Assembly (NCBI RefSeq): GCF_937915125.1
Contig: NZ_CALDMP010000065.1
Span: 1 to 40,936, forward strand
Source of the DNA: an uncultured Ruminococcus sp.
Lineage (GTDB): Bacteria; Bacillota; Clostridia; Oscillospirales; Ruminococcaceae
Length of the DNA: 40,936 nucleotides
Direction: 5' to 3'
The position numbers and the translations under genes were made by a program. Positions 23,972-32,631 of this stretch are shown here, one piece after another. Numbering within the stretch: position 1 is the first letter of the stretch; each line of letters starts with the position of its first letter. Below the pieces are notes generated by a model. That model was given only the letters and a program-made list of their open reading frames with translations. It had not been told where the DNA came from and made no database searches.

Positions 23972-26560
23972 ATGAAATTACTTGCCATTGATGGAAACAG
24001 TATCTTGAACCGGGCGTTTTATGGCATTCGTCCCTTGAGCAATACCAAGGGTGTGTTTACCCACGCCATTTTTGGATTTATGAATATCTACCTGAAGAAC
24101 ATTGCGGAGGTGCAGCCTGACGCTGTGGCAGTTGCCTTTGACCTGCGCCAGCCCACATTCCGGCACAAGGCGGTGGATACCTATAAGGCAAACCGCAAGG
24201 GAATGCCGGAGGAGCTTGCTATGCAGCTGCCTTATGTGAAACAGCTGCTGACGCTGCTGGGAATCCGTGTAGTGACCTGCGAGGGCTACGAGGCGGACGA
24301 TATTCTGGGGACTCTTGCGGCAGCATGTACGGCGCAGAATGCGGAATGCGTCATCCTCACTGGTGACCGGGACAGCCTGCAGCTGGTGAATGACCATGTC
24401 ACCGTGCGCCTTGCCACCAATAAGGAGACCATTCCCTATACGCCCCAGCGTTTCCGGGAGGAATATGGCTTTGCGCCTTTGTCCCTCATTGATCTGAAAG
24501 CCCTCATGGGGGACAGCTCCGATAATATTTCCGGCGTTGCAGGTATCGGGCAGAAAACAGCGTCCAAGCTGATCCAGGAGTGGGCTACGGTGGAGAACCT
24601 CTATGCCCATCTGGATGAGGCAGGGCTGACGAAATCCGTGTATGGTAAGCTGGAAAAGGGCGTGGATGCCGCTAAGCAGAGCAAGTGGCTGGCGACGATT
24701 GTGACAGATGTACCCATTGAAACGGATGTGACGCAATATCAGCCCCAGCCAGTACAGAATGAGGAAGTGCGGAAGCTGCTGCTGGAATTGGAAATGGTCA
24801 AGCTGCTGGACAAGCTGAATCTGTCCGGGGATGGAGAAGAAATACCAGCTGAAACATCCGATGTGCATCCAGTGCAGCCGCTGGAAGAACAGCCTTTGAC
24901 AGAAGAGATCATGGGGCAGTGGGATCGTGCGATGTTGGGCACGCTTCCTTCCTGTCTGTTTGATGGAAAATTACTGCGTGTGATTCATCCGGATACGCCA
25001 GGTGTGGTCTATCTGACGGAAGATGAGGCACTTTTGAAACGGATGTTCCAGAGGAACCGCCTTACCTTTGGGGCAAAGCTCCAGTATCGTTATCTGCTGT
25101 CAAAGGGCATTGTACCGGACGGTGAACTGCCTACAGCGGTGGATGGGGAAATTGCAGCATATCTTTTGAATCCCACCACGACGTCCTATGAGATCGAACG
25201 GCTCTGTGTGACATATCATGTGCCCTATCAGAAAAGCTTGGGAGAAAATGCAGATCTGGCGGCGCTGCTGGAACTGTACCTTGCAATGGGACGTATGGTG
25301 GATGAACAGGGCATGAAGGAACTTCTGGAGTATGAGCATCAGCTGACGGTGGTGCTGGCGGCAATGGAGCATACGGGCGTAGCCATTGACCAGAAAGGCG
25401 TCAGGGAATTCGGGGTGTATCTGTCGGAACAGATCGAGGAAATGCAGCAGATGGTCTACGATGCGGCAGGGCACGAATTCAATATCGGTTCGCCGAAGCA
25501 GCTGGGAGATGTACTCTTTGGAGAGATGCAGCTGCCCCATGGAAAGAAAACCAAGACTGGTTATTCCACCAATGCAGATATTCTGGAAAAGCTGCGGGGA
25601 GAGTATGCCATTGTGGACTATGTGCTGAAATGGCGGCAGTATTCCAAGCTGAAATCTACCTATGTAGACGGACTGCTGAAAACGGTTGGCGAGGACGGCA
25701 GAATCCACACAGTATTCAAGCAGACGGAGACAAGAACAGGACGTATCTCGTCCACAGAGCCGAATTTACAGAATATTCCCGTGCGGACAGAACTGGGACG
25801 GAACATGCGGAAATTCTTTGTGGCACGGGATGGCTGTGTCCTGCTGGATGCGGACTACAGCCAGATCGAACTGCGGCTTCTGGCAAATCTCAGTGGTGAC
25901 AAGCAGATGCAGGAGGCATTTCTCAGCGGTGCGGATATTCATGCGGCAACAGCGGCGCAGGTATTTGGGATGCCGCCGGAAATGGTAACGCCGTCCATGC
26001 GAAGTGCCGCAAAGGCGGTCAACTTCGGGATCCTCTATGGTATGGGAGCATTTTCGCTGTCTCAGGATATTCATGTCAGCGTCCAGGAGGCAAACCGATA
26101 TATCCGGAATTATATGGCGCAGTTTCCGAGCGTTGGGGCATTTATGGAAAAGACAGTGGAACAGGCGAAGATCAACGGCTATGTGACCACCTATTTCAAC
26201 CGCCGCAGACCGGTGCCGGAGCTGCTGGCGTCCAACAAAATGGTGCAGGCAAGCGGTAAGCGTATTGCCATGAATACGCCCATTCAGGGGACGGCGGCGG
26301 ATATTATCAAGCTTGCTATGATCCATGTGTACCTGCGGCTGCAGAAGACTGTGCCCAGTGCCAGACTGATCTTGCAGGTGCACGATGAACTGATCGTGGA
26401 AGTGCCGCAGATGTATGCGATGTCGGCTGCGAAGGTACTGGGAGAAGAGATGCAGAACGTGATCCGGAACTCGCTGCCAGAGGAAAAACAGGCGCAATTT
26501 CCGGTGCCTCTGACGGCAGATGTCAGCATGGGAGAGAGCTGGTATGATGCAAAGGGTTAA
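23972..26560 (+). CDS. polA: DNA polymerase I
   Basis: An 862-residue repair and Okazaki-fragment polymerase. Residues 1-290 are the 5' nuclease (AIDGNSILNRAFYG, YEADDILGTLA, TGDRDSLQL, GDSSDNISGVAGIGQKTA). The middle region (about 320-480) is a 3'-5' exonuclease fold without the catalytic DxE motif, so proofreading is probably lost, as in many Firmicutes. The polymerase domain has DADYSQIELR (from D626), RSAAKAVNFGILYGMG and QVHDELIVEVP. AGGAGG sits 7 nt before the ATG; an upstream frame from 23879 lies before the promoter. First gene of an operon with rimI, an unknown gene and tsaD. Confidence 0.96.
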   Translation: MKLLAIDGNSILNRAFYGIRPLSNTKGVFTHAIFGFMNIYLKNIAEVQPDAVAVAFDLRQPTFRHKAVDTYKANRKGMPEELAMQLPYVKQLLTLLGIRVVTCEGYEADDILGTLAAACTAQNAECVILTGDRDSLQLVNDHVTVRLATNKETIPYTPQRFREEYGFAPLSLIDLKALMGDSSDNISGVAGIGQKTASKLIQEWATVENLYAHLDEAGLTKSVYGKLEKGVDAAKQSKWLATIVTDVPIETDVTQYQPQPVQNEEVRKLLLELEMVKLLDKLNLSGDGEEIPAETSDVHPVQPLEEQPLTEEIMGQWDRAMLGTLPSCLFDGKLLRVIHPDTPGVVYLTEDEALLKRMFQRNRLTFGAKLQYRYLLSKGIVPDGELPTAVDGEIAAYLLNPTTTSYEIERLCVTYHVPYQKSLGENADLAALLELYLAMGRMVDEQGMKELLEYEHQLTVVLAAMEHTGVAIDQKGVREFGVYLSEQIEEMQQMVYDAAGHEFNIGSPKQLGDVLFGEMQLPHGKKTKTGYSTNADILEKLRGEYAIVDYVLKWRQYSKLKSTYVDGLLKTVGEDGRIHTVFKQTETRTGRISSTEPNLQNIPVRTELGRNMRKFFVARDGCVLLDADYSQIELRLLANLSGDKQMQEAFLSGADIHAATAAQVFGMPPEMVTPSMRSAAKAVNFGILYGMGAFSLSQDIHVSVQEANRYIRNYMAQFPSVGAFMEKTVEQAKINGYVTTYFNRRRPVPELLASNKMVQASGKRIAMNTPIQGTAADIIKLAMIHVYLRLQKTVPSARLILQVHDELIVEVPQMYAMSAAKVLGEEMQNVIRNSLPEEKQAQFPVPLTADVSMGESWYDAKG

Positions 26561-26990
26561 GGTGATAGGGGCAGAAAGTGTGCATCTGCCTGTCATTGCA
26601 GAGATCGCAGGGCTGTCCTTTCCCGATCCCTGGTCGGAGACGTTGTTCCGGCAGACACTGGAAAGTGAGAATCACCAGATCTGGTGCGCTGTTTCCGGTG
26701 AGACGGTGTGCGGCTATCTGGTATTGTCCCGTGCCGGAACGGAAATGAGCGTGGATGATATTGCCGTACATCCGGCATTCCGGCGGCAGGGTGTGGGGAA
26801 ACTGCTGCTGGAGTGGACACATGGACAATATCCAGCGTGTGACTTCTGGCTGGAAGTACGGGAGTCCAATGCAGCTGCGATGGCGCTGTATCAGTCCCTG
26901 GGATATACGCAGGTGGGATTCCGGAAACGATATTATCAGAATCCGGAGGAAGGTGCTGTGCTTATGACGAGAGTGGGTGACCATATATGA
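26544..26990 (+). CDS. rimI: Ribosomal protein S18 alanine N-acetyltransferase family protein
   Basis: A 148-residue GNAT acetyltransferase. The acetyl-CoA motif VHPAFRRQGVGKLLL lies at about 75-90, and WLEVRESNAAAMALYQSLGYTQVGFRKRYY is the characteristic RimI C-terminal block. In many Firmicutes rimI lies beside tsaB/tsaD, and here tsaD is two genes downstream. It overlaps polA by 17 bp; the ATG at 26544 follows GGAGAG (an ATG directly after it is equally possible). Target inferred from family: the N-terminus of S18 or another protein. Confidence 0.85.
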   Translation: MMQRVKVIGAESVHLPVIAEIAGLSFPDPWSETLFRQTLESENHQIWCAVSGETVCGYLVLSRAGTEMSVDDIAVHPAFRRQGVGKLLLEWTHGQYPACDFWLEVRESNAAAMALYQSLGYTQVGFRKRYYQNPEEGAVLMTRVGDHI

Positions 26991-27532
26991 AATACCGATC
27001 AGTCGATGAGGCGGAACACTTTAATTATCATGATGCTTGCCTGAAACGGACATATCGGGAGGGAACCGATTGGATCATGGAGCTGGAGGGCGTCTGCGTG
27101 GAACCATCCAATTCCCAGAATACCTATCTGATGGCAATGCAGACAGACTTTCTCCGGATGCGGTTTCAGAACGGCAGACTGAATGGCGGAAAATTCTATG
27201 ACAGTGTGACGAGAAAGCCGGATGGTACAGAAGAATGGAAACAGAAGGAATATCGCTTCACGCAGGAAGATTTGCAAGAGGTTCTGGAACACTTGCATAC
27301 CGAACACGATTTCTGGATCTCTCACGGCGGCTATGTTGATGCGGACAAAGAACGGACTACATTTTTTCTGGATATCGATTTGCAGACCTGTCTGAAACGC
27401 ATTGGCACAGCTTTTGCCTGTCTGGAGATCTCCTGCACTGGAATTGTCATGGAATGGGATGGGTACTGCGGTCTGGCGTGGTATGAGCCGAGACGGAAAG
27501 GTGCTGGAAATAAAGAGAAAGAGGAGAAATGA
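26987..27532 (+). CDS. Protein of unknown function between rimI and tsaD
   Basis: A 181-residue soluble, acidic-to-neutral protein that I do not recognise. It has no signal peptide or membrane segment. The sequence alternates beta-strand-like stretches (DWIMELEGVCVEP, LMAMQTDFLRMRF) with W/Y/F-rich segments (FWISHGGYV, CLEISCTGIVMEWDGYCGLAWYE) and ends in a charged tail. Its start overlaps the rimI stop by 4 bp (ATGA) and tsaD begins one base after its stop, so it is tightly coupled to housekeeping genes. A link to translation or tRNA modification is guesswork from neighbours only. Confidence 0.7.
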   Translation: MKYRSVDEAEHFNYHDACLKRTYREGTDWIMELEGVCVEPSNSQNTYLMAMQTDFLRMRFQNGRLNGGKFYDSVTRKPDGTEEWKQKEYRFTQEDLQEVLEHLHTEHDFWISHGGYVDADKERTTFFLDIDLQTCLKRIGTAFACLEISCTGIVMEWDGYCGLAWYEPRRKGAGNKEKEEK

Positions 27533-27533
27533 C

Positions 27534-28547
27534 ATGCTGATTTTAGGAATCGAAAGCTCCTGCGACGAAACCGCAGCGAGCGTTGCCAGAGATCACACGG
27601 AGATACTCTCCAATGTGGTCGCTTCACAGGTGGAGGAGCACAAACAATACGGCGGCGTTGTGCCGGAGATCGCATCCCGGCGGCACTGTGAAAATATTCT
27701 ATGGGTCGTGCAGAAAACCCTGGAGGATGCAGGCGTTACCCTGGACGAGCTGGACGGTATTGCCGTGACAGCTTATCCCGGACTCATCGGCGCACTGCTG
27801 GTGGGCGTGAACTTCGCCAAAGGACTGGCACTTGCCACCGGAAAGCCCCTTGTGCCGGTACATCATCTCGCCGGACATATCGCATCCAACTACATTGCCC
27901 ATCCCGATCTGAAACCGCCTTACCTCTGTCTGGTAGTCAGCGGCGGACACAGCCATATTGTGGAGGTACTGTCCTATACAGAATTCCGGATTCTGGGACG
28001 TACCCGGGATGATGCTGCAGGGGAGTGCTTCGACAAATGCGCCCGTGCCATGGGCTATCCTTACCCCGGCGGCGTACATCTGGATAAGGCATCCAGACTG
28101 GGTGATCCGAAATCGTTTTCTCTGCCAAAACCGAAAATTGCAGAAAATGCCTATGATTTCAGCTTTTCCGGGCTGAAAACCGCCGTAGTCAATCTCCTGC
28201 ACAATGCCCAGCAAAAGGGAGAAACGGTCTGTCGGGAAGATCTGGCGGCATCTGTCCAGGCGACCATTGCGGAGGTGCTCACAGACCATACCATCCGGGC
28301 TGCCCGGGAACATGGTTACACAAAAATTGCCGTTGCTGGCGGTGTTTCCGCCAACAGCGGCGTGCGGGATTCCTTGCAGAAAGCCTGTGACAAGTATGGG
28401 TATACCTTATATATGCCGCCTCTGTCCCTCTGCGGTGACAATGGCGCCATGATTGCCTGCGCTGGTTCCTATGCCTTCGATGCCGGGATTCGTGGGGATT
28501 CCAGTCTCAATGCCAGTGCAACGATGGAACTGACGGACTGGAAATGA
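27534..28547 (+). CDS. tsaD: tRNA N6-threonylcarbamoyladenosine transferase subunit TsaD
   Basis: A 337-residue ASKHA-fold protein that transfers threonylcarbamoyl to A37 of ANN-decoding tRNAs, with TsaB and TsaE (not in this window). The N-terminal LGIESSCDETAAS, metal-binding HxxxH (H111, H115 in HHLAGHIASN), VSGGHSH and late VAGGVSANSGVR motifs are complete. GAGGAG lies a few bases before the ATG at 27534; the longer frame from 27402 lies inside the preceding gene. Last gene of the polA operon. Confidence 0.97.
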   Translation: MLILGIESSCDETAASVARDHTEILSNVVASQVEEHKQYGGVVPEIASRRHCENILWVVQKTLEDAGVTLDELDGIAVTAYPGLIGALLVGVNFAKGLALATGKPLVPVHHLAGHIASNYIAHPDLKPPYLCLVVSGGHSHIVEVLSYTEFRILGRTRDDAAGECFDKCARAMGYPYPGGVHLDKASRLGDPKSFSLPKPKIAENAYDFSFSGLKTAVVNLLHNAQQKGETVCREDLAASVQATIAEVLTDHTIRAAREHGYTKIAVAGGVSANSGVRDSLQKACDKYGYTLYMPPLSLCGDNGAMIACAGSYAFDAGIRGDSSLNASATMELTDWK

Positions 28548-28573
28548 GAATTTCTGCTCACACATAGCACTAT

Positions 28574-28589
28574 GGGCAACACCGCACAA
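28574..28589. repeat. Remnant of the miniature inverted-repeat element
   Basis: GGCAACACCGCACAA (28575-28589) is identical to the tip of the element's inverted repeat; the sequence diverges immediately after. A weak hairpin plus T run (28586-28611) follows and may terminate the tsaD transcript. Confidence 0.6.
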
Positions 28590-28680
28590 CACATTTACTG
28601 GAAGTGTCTTTTTCTGACGTACATATGAATCTGAAACATGAACACAGTCTGAATATTAGTGAGGATTTCTTCGAAAGCCC

Positions 28681-28709
28681 TTGACATTCTTCTCGAATTT
28701 GGGTATAAT
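28681..28709 (+). promoter_or_regulatory. Consensus promoter of pckG
   Basis: Perfect TTGACA (28681-28686) and TATAAT (28704-28709) with 17-bp spacing, leaving an 80-nt leader and AGGAGG before the ATG. It should be one of the strongest promoters in the window. Confidence 0.9.
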
Positions 28710-28791
28710 AAATTGTAATGGGTCAGTTGTAAATTCGATCCAGAAAATGCAGGTGTATGGAAAACTGCGAAATATTTAGGAGGTAGTACCA

Positions 28792-30624
28792 ATGGCATTG
28801 ACAAACAATAAAAATGTGCTGCAATGGGTGGACGAAATGGTCGCTCTGACCAAGCCGGACAAGGTTGTATGGATCGACGGCTCTAAGGAACAGCTGGACG
28901 CTCTGACAGAGGAGGTTACTTCTCTGCCGGAAGGCGATCGTGACAAGATGTATCATCTGAACGAGGACAAGCTGCCGGGCTGTCTGTATCACCGCACCCT
29001 GCCCAATGACGTGGCTCGTGTTGAGGATCGTACGTTCATTTGCACTAAGAATAAAGAAGATGCCGGCCCCACCAATAACTGGATGGATCCGGAAGAGATG
29101 AAGGCAAAGCTGACTCCCTTGTATGACGGCGTGATGAAGGGCAGAACCATGTACGTGATCCCGTACTCCATGGGCCCCATCGGTTCTCCGCTGGCAAAGG
29201 TTGGCGTAGAGCTGACTGACTCCATCTATGTTGTTCTGAACATGAACATCATGACTCGTATGGGCGTAGATGCTTTCAAGAACCTGGGCGATACTTCGGA
29301 CGACTTCGTTCGCGGTCTGCACTCCAAGGCTGATGTTGATCCGGAGAACCGTTATATCGTACAGTTCCCGGAGGAGAACACCATCTGGTCCATCAACTCC
29401 GCTTATGGCGGCAACGTTCTGCTGGGCAAGAAGTGCTTCGCTCTGCGTATTGCTTCCTTCCAGGGTAAGAACGAAGGCTGGATGGCTGAGCACATGCTGA
29501 TCCTGGGCGTACAGAAGCCGGACGGCGAGACAAAGTATATCACTGCTGCGTTCCCGTCTGCTTGCGGTAAGACCAACCTGGCAATGCTCATTCCGCCGGA
29601 GGGCTATCAGAAGGACGGCTACAAGGTATTCACTGTCGGCGACGACATTGCTTGGATGAAGCCGGGCAAGGACGGCAGACTGTATGCCATCAACCCGGAG
29701 AACGGTTTCTTCGGCGTAGCACCGGGTACCAACGAGAATTCCAACTACAACGCTCTGGCTTGCACAAAGTCTGACACCATCTTCACTAACGTTGCTCTGA
29801 ACAATGCAGATAACACCGTTTGGTGGGAGAAGCTGGATAAGAATCCGCCGGTTGACGCAACTGAGTGGAAGGGCGCTAAGGTAAATGGTCCGGAGTATAT
29901 CGCTGAGGGCAACAAGCTGGCTCACCCGAACTCCAGATTCACAGCACCGGCAAAGAACTGCCCGTGCCTGTCTCCGGAATTCAATAATCCGGAGGGTGTT
30001 CCGATCTCTGCAATCATTTTCGGCGGCCGTCGTGCATCTACCACGCCGCTGGTATATCAGAGCTTCGATTGGACACACGGCACCTATATGGGTTCTGCTG
30101 TTTCCTCTGAGACAACTGCTGCTGCAGCTGGCGCAGTCGGCGTTCTCCGTCACGACCCGATGGCTATGAAGCCGTTCATTGGCTACAATGTAGGCGACTA
30201 CTGGGCACACTGGCTGGAAATGGGCGAAAAGCTGGGCGACAAGGCTCCGAAGATCTTCAACGTAAACTGGTTCAAGACCGACGAGGAAGGCAACTTCCTG
30301 TGGCCGGGCTTTGGCGATAACATGCGTGTTCTGGACTGGATCATCAAGCGCTGCGAAGGCACTGTTGACGCAGTTGAGACTCCCATCGGCTATGAGCCGA
30401 AGCCGGAGGACATCAATGTTGACGGCCTGGTTTATGAGGGCAAGCAGTTCACCACAGAAGATATTGCTGACCTGCTGAAGCTGGATATGGATCTCTGGGA
30501 GAAGGAAATCGCTGAGATGCGCAGATACTATAAGGAAGATATCGCTGATAAGGGCGGTAAGATTCCGCAGGCGCTGTACGATCAGCTGGATGCTCTGGAG
30601 GCTCGTATCAAGGCTGCGAAGTAA
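28792..30624 (+). CDS. pckG: Phosphoenolpyruvate carboxykinase (GTP)
   Basis: A 610-residue GTP-type PEPCK, a family more usual in animals and actinobacteria but present in Ruminococcus-like gut bacteria, where it probably fixes CO2 onto PEP to give oxaloacetate on the route to succinate. Kinase-1 P-loop PSACGKTN (256-263), TVGDDIAWMKPG, the GVAPGT loop, PISAIIFGGRR and the catalytic-lid segment TTAAAAG are visible. Codon use is strikingly biased (CTG, GCT, AAG, GGC), as for a highly expressed gene, and as a side effect leaves a long open frame on the opposite strand. It has its own promoter and terminator. Confidence 0.96.
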   Translation: MALTNNKNVLQWVDEMVALTKPDKVVWIDGSKEQLDALTEEVTSLPEGDRDKMYHLNEDKLPGCLYHRTLPNDVARVEDRTFICTKNKEDAGPTNNWMDPEEMKAKLTPLYDGVMKGRTMYVIPYSMGPIGSPLAKVGVELTDSIYVVLNMNIMTRMGVDAFKNLGDTSDDFVRGLHSKADVDPENRYIVQFPEENTIWSINSAYGGNVLLGKKCFALRIASFQGKNEGWMAEHMLILGVQKPDGETKYITAAFPSACGKTNLAMLIPPEGYQKDGYKVFTVGDDIAWMKPGKDGRLYAINPENGFFGVAPGTNENSNYNALACTKSDTIFTNVALNNADNTVWWEKLDKNPPVDATEWKGAKVNGPEYIAEGNKLAHPNSRFTAPAKNCPCLSPEFNNPEGVPISAIIFGGRRASTTPLVYQSFDWTHGTYMGSAVSSETTAAAAGAVGVLRHDPMAMKPFIGYNVGDYWAHWLEMGEKLGDKAPKIFNVNWFKTDEEGNFLWPGFGDNMRVLDWIIKRCEGTVDAVETPIGYEPKPEDINVDGLVYEGKQFTTEDIADLLKLDMDLWEKEIAEMRRYYKEDIADKGGKIPQALYDQLDALEARIKAAK

Positions 30625-30660
30625 GCAATATTGCTTCACTTTTCTATGATATGAATGACA

Positions 30661-30698
30661 AAAAGGACGTTTCCCCGGATGGGGCAGCGTCCTTTTTT
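30661..30698. terminator. Bidirectional terminator between pckG and gerAC
   Basis: AAAAGGACG with CGTCCTTTT, inner CCCC/GGGG pairing, and T runs on both strands. Confidence 0.88.
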
Positions 30699-30712
30699 GT
30701 GTCTCTGATTAT

Positions 30713-31633
30713 TTATGTGGAATAAATTTGCACCTGATATTCAGCCTGAGATACAACATCTGTCCAGTCTGCGCTGGTAAATTCGTCATAGCACTGGCTT
30801 TGCAGACATGCTTCCCAGTCGAATACATCTGCATGGCATTGTACAACCGTTTCCTGGATGGCGGCCTCGCATTGGCTCTGAATCTGTGCAGCAGCTTTTG
30901 CAAAATTACCCTCGCCGCTGATGCGAATGGAAACAGTGATCACTGCCTTGCTGCCGGTCATGGTTCCGGTCAGCCGGACAGCGGCGGAATCGACTGTATA
31001 AGTTTCACCACCCGGCAGAGAAAGTGTCTCCGGGTGATTATCACCACGCAGCCAGCACAATCCGGCAACTGCTTCGGGCGAGAGCATACCGTAGGATTCG
31101 GTTTCTGTGATAACTGCTGCGGAAAAGCTATTTTCCGTGACAACAGGCAAGAGTGCCGTTCCTGCAGAACCGGAAAATTCACGCAAAATGGTGAATAGAT
31201 CGGTTTCGGGCAAGAATCCGATTTTTTCCGCACGCCCCAGCTGTTCTGTCAGGTGCGCCGTATCTGTATCCGCCAGCGTCATTCCCTCATATAATCCCAG
31301 CACCTTGCAAGACGGCGAAAGGCGGTATTTTTCCATGAGCTGATTCAGCTGTGATCCGAATTCCGGCTCAGAATAGGCGATCATCTCCAGATGTCCCAGG
31401 AATAATTCCTTGCCCATGGGAACAGCAGCATTTTCGATTGCCTGTTCAAAGGTACTGCCTGTTCCCTCGGCAAGGGTGCCGGCAGTTTCAAAATCGTGAA
31501 GCTGTACGGTAGGCTGCGTCGGATCGATCAGTTCCAATGCCTGTAAATAGGCACGGTCACGTACCTGCACAGCGGCACATCCGGTGCACAGGAACAGCAG
31601 TGTACAACTGAGCAGCAGGGGAATTCCTCTCAT
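30713..31633 (-). CDS. Spore germination lipoprotein, GerAC type
   Basis: A 306-residue lipoprotein with lipobox FLCTGC (C19) followed by VQVRDRAYLQALELID, the usual GerAC opening. The body contains the expected alternating blocks, including LFLGHLEMIAYSEP, and ends with a QSQCEAAIQETVVQCHADVFDWE-like amphipathic region (split here by recall of the family). It is shorter than typical GerAC (about 370 residues). It is translationally coupled to the permease gene (ATGA overlap). In spores it should sit at the inner membrane with the other two subunits and be needed for germinant response. Confidence 0.85.
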   Translation of the reverse strand: MRGIPLLLSCTLLFLCTGCAAVQVRDRAYLQALELIDPTQPTVQLHDFETAGTLAEGTGSTFEQAIENAAVPMGKELFLGHLEMIAYSEPEFGSQLNQLMEKYRLSPSCKVLGLYEGMTLADTDTAHLTEQLGRAEKIGFLPETDLFTILREFSGSAGTALLPVVTENSFSAAVITETESYGMLSPEAVAGLCWLRGDNHPETLSLPGGETYTVDSAAVRLTGTMTGSKAVITVSIRISGEGNFAKAAAQIQSQCEAAIQETVVQCHADVFDWEACLQSQCYDEFTSADWTDVVSQAEYQVQIYST

Positions 31634-32631
31634 GCAGCAGCACCTCCTCGCCGTTTTTGCGCCAGCAGAAATCCCATGGGGATGAGCAATACCAGGATAC
31701 ATAAGACGATGATATGCCAGATGCCGGAAACAGATAGTCTGGACGCAGCCCAGGAAATGCAGAGCATGAGTCCCAGGCAGATGCTGCTGGCGTAGCGCAG
31801 TTTCGGGAAAGTCAATTTCAACAAATGGGCTGCCAGTACGGTGAACAAGGTGATACGCAGAACGCATAGCATGACAAAAACCAACAGGTACAGCGCATCA
31901 GCACGCTGAGTGCTCAATGGCTGAGATACAGAAATCACAGCAAAAAAAGGATGCTCTGCCTGTGCCATGCGATTTCCCAGTACTGCCATACCCAAAAGAG
32001 AAAGATAGGTCACCAGCAGGAATTTTCCGGCAAAAATCTGGAAGATACTGCGTGTCTGCTTTGATTTTGTGAAATCCAGCAGCAGGAAGAGCAGAGGCAG
32101 TTCATCGGCATTGCGTATACTCCGCAGAAAGCCGTTCCAGATGGTATCCTCCGGAGAAAGGGACAGATTCTGCGGTTCTGCCTTTGGAATAGCCCCTAGC
32201 AGCATAACTGCCAGAGTTGCCAGCAATATGCCAAAAATCAAGGTACTGCTCCGTGCCAGGGTGTGGATTCCCAGAGAAGCCGTGTACAGACAAACCAGGG
32301 CAATGAGTGCTGCTGCCACAAATTTACCCGAAATGGGCAGGGAAAGTTCGGATGCAGTTCCCTGTAACTGGACAAAGGAAATGCCGCCCCGGATCAGTGC
32401 ATATGCCACGAAGCAAAGGGGTAGGATCCAGTGCTTTCTGGTATAGGCAGAAAAGGAAAAACTGCGGCGATACAGGAGCAGCATAGGCAGACAGAGTAAA
32501 ATCTGAACAGCTGCGGCTATGGCGGCACCCAGGATACCTTCGATGGTATAGGCGGATGTCTGGCACAGAATGGAAAAGGCAGCACTGACCAGGAGCATGG
32601 CAAACAGCTGACCGGAACGCAGTTTATTCAT
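31630..32631 (-). CDS. Spore germination permease, GerAB type
   Basis: A 333-residue membrane protein of the APC superfamily branch specific to spore germinant receptors. About ten membrane segments are visible, beginning QLFAMLLVSAAFSILCQ after a short MNKLRSG start and ending ILVLLIPMGFLLA. By family knowledge this subunit binds the nutrient germinant. The ATG at 32631 overlaps the gerAA stop by 8 bp; the open frame further upstream runs inside gerAA and is not used. Second gene of the operon; the germinant cannot be predicted. Confidence 0.88.
   Translation of the reverse strand: MNKLRSGQLFAMLLVSAAFSILCQTSAYTIEGILGAAIAAAVQILLCLPMLLLYRRSFSFSAYTRKHWILPLCFVAYALIRGGISFVQLQGTASELSLPISGKFVAAALIALVCLYTASLGIHTLARSSTLIFGILLATLAVMLLGAIPKAEPQNLSLSPEDTIWNGFLRSIRNADELPLLFLLLDFTKSKQTRSIFQIFAGKFLLVTYLSLLGMAVLGNRMAQAEHPFFAVISVSQPLSTQRADALYLLVFVMLCVLRITLFTVLAAHLLKLTFPKLRYASSICLGLMLCISWAASRLSVSGIWHIIVLCILVLLIPMGFLLAQKRRGGAAA

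Noticed and set aside
28723..30639. A 638-codon open frame antisense to pckG
   Set aside because: It mirrors pckG almost exactly, has no ribosome site or family resemblance, and is explained by the strong codon bias of pckG, which leaves few stops on the opposite strand.
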